Of a DNA stretch of 16,015 nt, positions 12,654-16,015 are shown in pieces. Origin of the DNA: Campylobacteraceae bacterium. GTDB lineage: Bacteria > Campylobacterota > Campylobacteria > Campylobacterales > Sulfurovaceae. The position numbers were made by a program, and so were the translations under genes. Numbering within the stretch: position 1 is the stretch's first letter; every line of letters starts with the position of its first letter. The stretch covers positions 1 through 16,015 of the forward strand of contig JAMONW010000058.1 in NCBI GenBank assembly GCA_027066355.1, given 5' to 3'. The notes below the pieces were generated by a model. The model was given only the letters and a program-made list of their open reading frames with translations. It made no database searches and was not told where the DNA came from.

Positions 12654-14348
12654 ATGCAGATAAAATCACAAATTAACACTATTTTACAAAATATATTTAA
12701 AGAATTAGAAATAGAGGCTCCAAATGTGGCAATTAGCGATGCTACAAAGGTTGAGTTTGGCGACTATCAATACAATGGTGCTATGGCTTTGGCAAAAGCT
12801 CTAAAGAAAAACCCTAGAGAAATTGCACAAAACATTGCTAGTGAGTTAGAAAAAGAGAAGCTTTTCTCCAAAATTGAAGTTGCAGGACCTGGCTTTATAA
12901 ACCTTACAATCAATAAAGAGTTTTTAGAGCAAGAGTTAGCAAGTGTGCTTGATAGCAGAGCAGGTGTTAAGCAAAAAGATAATCCTATAAAAGTAGTAGT
13001 TGATTACTCAAGTCCAAATATGGCAAAACAGATGCATGTTGGGCATTTGCGCTCTACAATAATTGGCGATACTATTGCAAATTTATTTGAATTTTTAGGT
13101 GATGAAGTTATTCGTCAAAATCACATAGGCGATTGGGGAACGCAATTTGGTATGTTAATTGCCTATTTCGAAGAGAACCAAGCCAATATTGATGCAAAAT
13201 TAAGCGATTTAGAAGAGTTTTACAAAGCTGCTAAAAAGCGTTTTGATGAGAGTGATGAGTTTGCAGATAAATCAAGAGAGTATGTAGTTAAGCTACAAGG
13301 TGGAGATGAGGGTTGTTTAAGATTATGGAGTGCCTTTATTGAAAAATCGCTAGAGCATTGCCAAGAGGTTTATGATACACTTGGAGTAAAACTTGATAAA
13401 AGCAATGTAAAAAGCGAGAGTAGCTATAATAGTGATTTAGCAAATATTGTTACTATGCTTGAAGAGAAAGGGGTGGCACAAGAGAGCCAAGGAGCAAAGT
13501 GTATCTTCTTTGAAGATAGCCAAAACCCACTAATTATTCAAAAAAGTGATGGAGGATACCTCTATGCCACAACCGATTTAGCAGCAATTAAATATAGAGT
13601 TCAAGAGCTTGGTGCTAAGAGAGTTTGCTATGTGGTAGATGCAAGACAAGCTGAACACTTTAAGCAAGTTTTTGAGGCAGCTAGAAGAGCTGGTATTGCA
13701 AGTAGTGATGTGCTTTTAGAGCATATTGCATTTGGTATGATGCTAGATAAGAGTGGACGCCCATTTAAAACGCGTGATGGTGGAACTGTAAAACTAATTG
13801 ATTTAATTAATGAAGCAGTAAATAGAGCAAAAGAGGTAATTAGCAGGGCAAATGAGTATGATGAAGCAGAGTTAGAGCATATTGCAAAAGTTATTGGAAT
13901 TGGCTCATTAAAGTATGCTGATTTAAGTATAAATAGAACATCAAACTATATTTTTAATTGGGATAAAATGCTATCTCTTGATGGCAATACAGCTCTTTAT
14001 ATGCAGTATGCTTATGCTAGAATAAACTCTATTTTAACAAAAGCTGGAGAGTTTGTTGGAGGTAAGGTAGTGTTAAATGATGAGTTAGAGCGTCGTTTGG
14101 CATTAAAGGTATTAAGTTTAGAAGATACTTTGCAAAAAGCATACAAAGAGGCTATGCCACATATTATTACAACATATCTTTATGAATTAGCAACCCTATT
14201 TATGCGCTTTTATGAGCAAAATCCAATACTTAAAGATGGCGTAGATGAAGATATTAAAAAATCTCGCCTAATTTTAGCAAAAGCAACCGCAAATGCCATA
14301 AAAGTAGGATTAAATATACTTGGTATTGAGGTTTTAGAGAGAATTTAA
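12654..14348 (+). CDS. argS: Arginyl-tRNA synthetase
   Basis: The 564-residue class I synthetase charges tRNA-Arg in the cytoplasm. The N-terminal additional domain (about 1-100) includes EVAGPGFINLTIN (75-87). The ATP-binding signature appears as SSPNMAKQMHVGHLRSTIIGD (119-139), with HVGH for HIGH. Further on, DFLG-type and QNHIGDWGTQFG motifs are clear. The KMSKS region reads DKSGRPFKTRDGGTVKL near 364-381, the divergent form usual in ArgRS. The C-terminal anticodon-binding domain contains YAYARINSIL and closes with GLNILGIEVLERI. The length is normal. There is no strong Shine-Dalgarno sequence; TAGG lies 9-12 nt before the ATG. The next gene starts 1 nt after the stop. Confidence 0.97.
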   Translation: MQIKSQINTILQNIFKELEIEAPNVAISDATKVEFGDYQYNGAMALAKALKKNPREIAQNIASELEKEKLFSKIEVAGPGFINLTINKEFLEQELASVLDSRAGVKQKDNPIKVVVDYSSPNMAKQMHVGHLRSTIIGDTIANLFEFLGDEVIRQNHIGDWGTQFGMLIAYFEENQANIDAKLSDLEEFYKAAKKRFDESDEFADKSREYVVKLQGGDEGCLRLWSAFIEKSLEHCQEVYDTLGVKLDKSNVKSESSYNSDLANIVTMLEEKGVAQESQGAKCIFFEDSQNPLIIQKSDGGYLYATTDLAAIKYRVQELGAKRVCYVVDARQAEHFKQVFEAARRAGIASSDVLLEHIAFGMMLDKSGRPFKTRDGGTVKLIDLINEAVNRAKEVISRANEYDEAELEHIAKVIGIGSLKYADLSINRTSNYIFNWDKMLSLDGNTALYMQYAYARINSILTKAGEFVGGKVVLNDELERRLALKVLSLEDTLQKAYKEAMPHIITTYLYELATLFMRFYEQNPILKDGVDEDIKKSRLILAKATANAIKVGLNILGIEVLERI

Positions 14349-14349
14349 G

Positions 14350-14706
14350 ATGCTTGGTAGAGTAATAGTTTTAACCCTAATAACCTTTGCATTTATTGCA
14401 CTAGATTACAAAAAAAGAGCTAATCTAAAAAAGAGCCTACTTGCTATTGTAATTTACTTTGCAATTATTGCTATGGGTTATAGTGGTTATATACTAATGA
14501 GAGTAGTTGCGCCAGTTATGTTTATTCACTTTATTTTACTAATTGGAGCTTACTTTGCACTTCTTTGGTATCTTTTTAGAGATAAACTATATTGGCAAAT
14601 TATTATTGCACCAATAGCTACATTTATTCTATATTTTGTTATGAACCACATAGAGGGTTCAAGGTATGAAACCTTGCTTAATAAAACTTTTGAAGCTATT
14701 GTATAA
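14350..14706 (+). CDS. Four-helix integral membrane protein of unknown function
   Basis: I do not recognise this 118-residue protein. It has four hydrophobic helices (about 3-18, 29-47, 52-75 and 82-99). The loops after helix 1 (DYKKRANLKKS) and helix 3 (RDKLYW) are charged, so the N- and C-termini probably lie on the same side. The start is ATG 14350, 1 nt after the argS stop, and the stop TAA shares its last base with the next ATG (TAATG). It is therefore locked into an argS-NFACT transcript. No catalytic or metal motif is seen. Confidence 0.82.
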   Translation: MLGRVIVLTLITFAFIALDYKKRANLKKSLLAIVIYFAIIAMGYSGYILMRVVAPVMFIHFILLIGAYFALLWYLFRDKLYWQIIIAPIATFILYFVMNHIEGSRYETLLNKTFEAIV

Positions 14707-16015
14707 TGAAACTATATGAAATAAAAGCAGTTGCAAACTACTTAAAGCAATTTAACTTTATAAAAAAAGCAAGAAGAGTTGCAAATAATACTATTGAGTT
14801 AAATTTTGGGCAAGATTTTTCTATATTTTTTGATTTAACGCGTGGAAATTCAACAATTTACAAAGCACCAAGCAAACCTATAAACCACTTTAACGCCCCA
14901 TTTGATACGCAACTTCACAACCTGCTATCTCACTCTAAAATTTTAAATATTAGTGTGCCAAGCGATGATAAAGTAATCATATTTAAAATTAAGCCAAAAA
15001 GTCAATATAAAGAGATGATAATAAATGCTAGATTTGAGCTAACAGGTAAATATACAAATTTAATTTTAACAGATGAAAATAATATAGTTATAGAGGCTCT
15101 GCACCACATAGATTTAAGTAAAAGTTATCGCCAAATCAAGCCAGGAGTTGAGCTCAAAGAGCTACTCCCTTTTAAAACAAAATTTAGTGGTAAAGTAGAA
15201 AATATAGAAGCACTTTTAGAGCAAAATTATCAAATGCTAAATCAAGAACTCTTAAAGCGCATAAAGAGTCAAAAGTTAAATGTTGTAAATAAAAAAATCT
15301 CTAAAATCCAAAAATCTCTAAATGCTTTACCAAATGAACAAGAGTTAGAGCAAGAGGCAATAAAATATAACAATTTTGGAAACATTATCTTAGCAAATTT
15401 ACACACTATAAAAGCTCACGATAAAACACTTAAAACTTTTGATTTTGAGGGGCAAGAGATAGAGATAAAATTACCAAAAAATATAGTTAAAAATCGCCTT
15501 GGAGAATACTACTTTAACCTTGCAAAACGCGCTAAAAATCGCTCTGTAAATATTGGAATAGAAAAAGATAATTTAGAGGGCAAATTGCACTTTTACCAAA
15601 ATATAAAAAGCGCTATTAAAAGCTCACAAAGTGTTTATGATATTGAGCTTCTAATGCCAAAACAAGCTCGTTCAAAAGCCAAAAAAGCAAAACAAAAAGT
15701 AGGAGAGCTATTTTGGATAGAAGGGTATAAAATAGTAGTTGGCAGAAGCTCTAGCGAAAATCAAGCTATTTTAAAAGAGGCGAAATCTAACGATATTTGG
15801 ATGCACACAAGAGATATTCCAGGCTCTCATGTAATAATTAAAACCGATAAACAAAATTTGCCAGAAAGTCTGCTAAAAAGTGCCGCAAAACTATGTGTTG
15901 ATTTTAGCACCAAAAACCCCGGAAATTACGAAGTTGACTACACAAAACGAAAATTCGTAAAAATCCAAGAAGGCTCAAATGTAGAGTATGACAAATACAA
16001 AACAATCCAAGTCCT
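14706..16015 (+). CDS. NFACT-family protein, RqcH-like (partial, cut by the window end)
   Basis: The frame opens at ATG 14706, inside the preceding stop (TAATG), and stays open for 436 codons to the window edge. The N-terminal NFACT-N part contains INARFELTGKYTNLILTDEN and HHIDLSKSYRQIKPGVELKE (about 106-160), typical of the Fpg-like fold. A helical coiled-coil region follows (about 175-300; KRIKSQKLNVVNKKISKIQK). The C-terminal NFACT-R domain (DUF814) shows SNDIWMHTRDIPGSHVIIK (about 362-380). The closing segment EGSNVEYDKYKTIQV suggests only a few residues are missing. In Bacillus, RqcH binds obstructed 50S subunits and adds C-terminal alanine tails; older annotations call the family fibronectin-binding. 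The residues near the tRNA-contacting Asp-Arg pair read SDDK (86-89), so function is only inferred. Confidence 0.88.
   Translation, partial: MKLYEIKAVANYLKQFNFIKKARRVANNTIELNFGQDFSIFFDLTRGNSTIYKAPSKPINHFNAPFDTQLHNLLSHSKILNISVPSDDKVIIFKIKPKSQYKEMIINARFELTGKYTNLILTDENNIVIEALHHIDLSKSYRQIKPGVELKELLPFKTKFSGKVENIEALLEQNYQMLNQELLKRIKSQKLNVVNKKISKIQKSLNALPNEQELEQEAIKYNNFGNIILANLHTIKAHDKTLKTFDFEGQEIEIKLPKNIVKNRLGEYYFNLAKRAKNRSVNIGIEKDNLEGKLHFYQNIKSAIKSSQSVYDIELLMPKQARSKAKKAKQKVGELFWIEGYKIVVGRSSSENQAILKEAKSNDIWMHTRDIPGSHVIIKTDKQNLPESLLKSAAKLCVDFSTKNPGNYEVDYTKRKFVKIQEGSNVEYDKYKTIQV

Overview
The window is AT-rich (about 30% G+C by eye) and densely packed. Most genes lie on the plus strand, with overlapping or touching starts and stops. 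Protein types, codon use and gene order point to Campylobacterota (the former Epsilonproteobacteria). The runs rsmI-rlmB-HTH/membrane protein-aminotransferase-hom and tatA-argS resemble, from memory, blocks of the Campylobacter jejuni chromosome. The respiratory genes indicate a denitrifying relative such as a Sulfurimonas- or Sulfurovum-like sulfur or hydrogen oxidiser. The genus cannot be settled from the sequence alone.

Layout. Positions 1-140 hold the 3' end of a probable rsmI. Positions 141-308 carry a heptamer tandem repeat. Next comes a compact run: rlmB, a RodZ-like HTH/transmembrane protein, an AlaC-type aminotransferase, homoserine dehydrogenase and a YajQ-family protein (309-5211). 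Two small membrane or exported proteins of unknown function lie on the minus strand (5204-5775). The middle (5931-12277) is a nitrite/nitric oxide respiration locus. It holds an orphan two-helix membrane protein with its own FNR-type promoter and terminator, an operon of a three-helix membrane protein, norC, norB and a 50-residue single-helix protein, then a cytochrome cd1 (NirS-type) gene and a five-haem c-type cytochrome gene. Housekeeping genes resume with tatA, argS, a four-helix membrane protein and an NFACT/RqcH-family gene cut by the window end.

How it works together. The cd1 protein would reduce nitrite to NO in the periplasm, and NorCB would reduce NO to N2O at the membrane. Two promoters carry FNR/CRP-family boxes (TTGAT-N4-ATCAA and TTGAT-N4-GTCAA). 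Each box is centred 41.5 bp upstream of the start predicted from a good -10 element. That is the classical class II activator geometry and implies induction by low oxygen or NO.

The most notable points are three small membrane proteins tied to the nor locus, the pentahaem cytochrome, and a cd1 protein whose two distal-pocket histidines do not align cleanly with those I recall for NirS. A pair of mutually exclusive hairpins between the cd1 gene and the cytochrome gene could control read-through. No haem d1 biosynthesis gene, mobile element, CRISPR array, tRNA or rRNA was seen.
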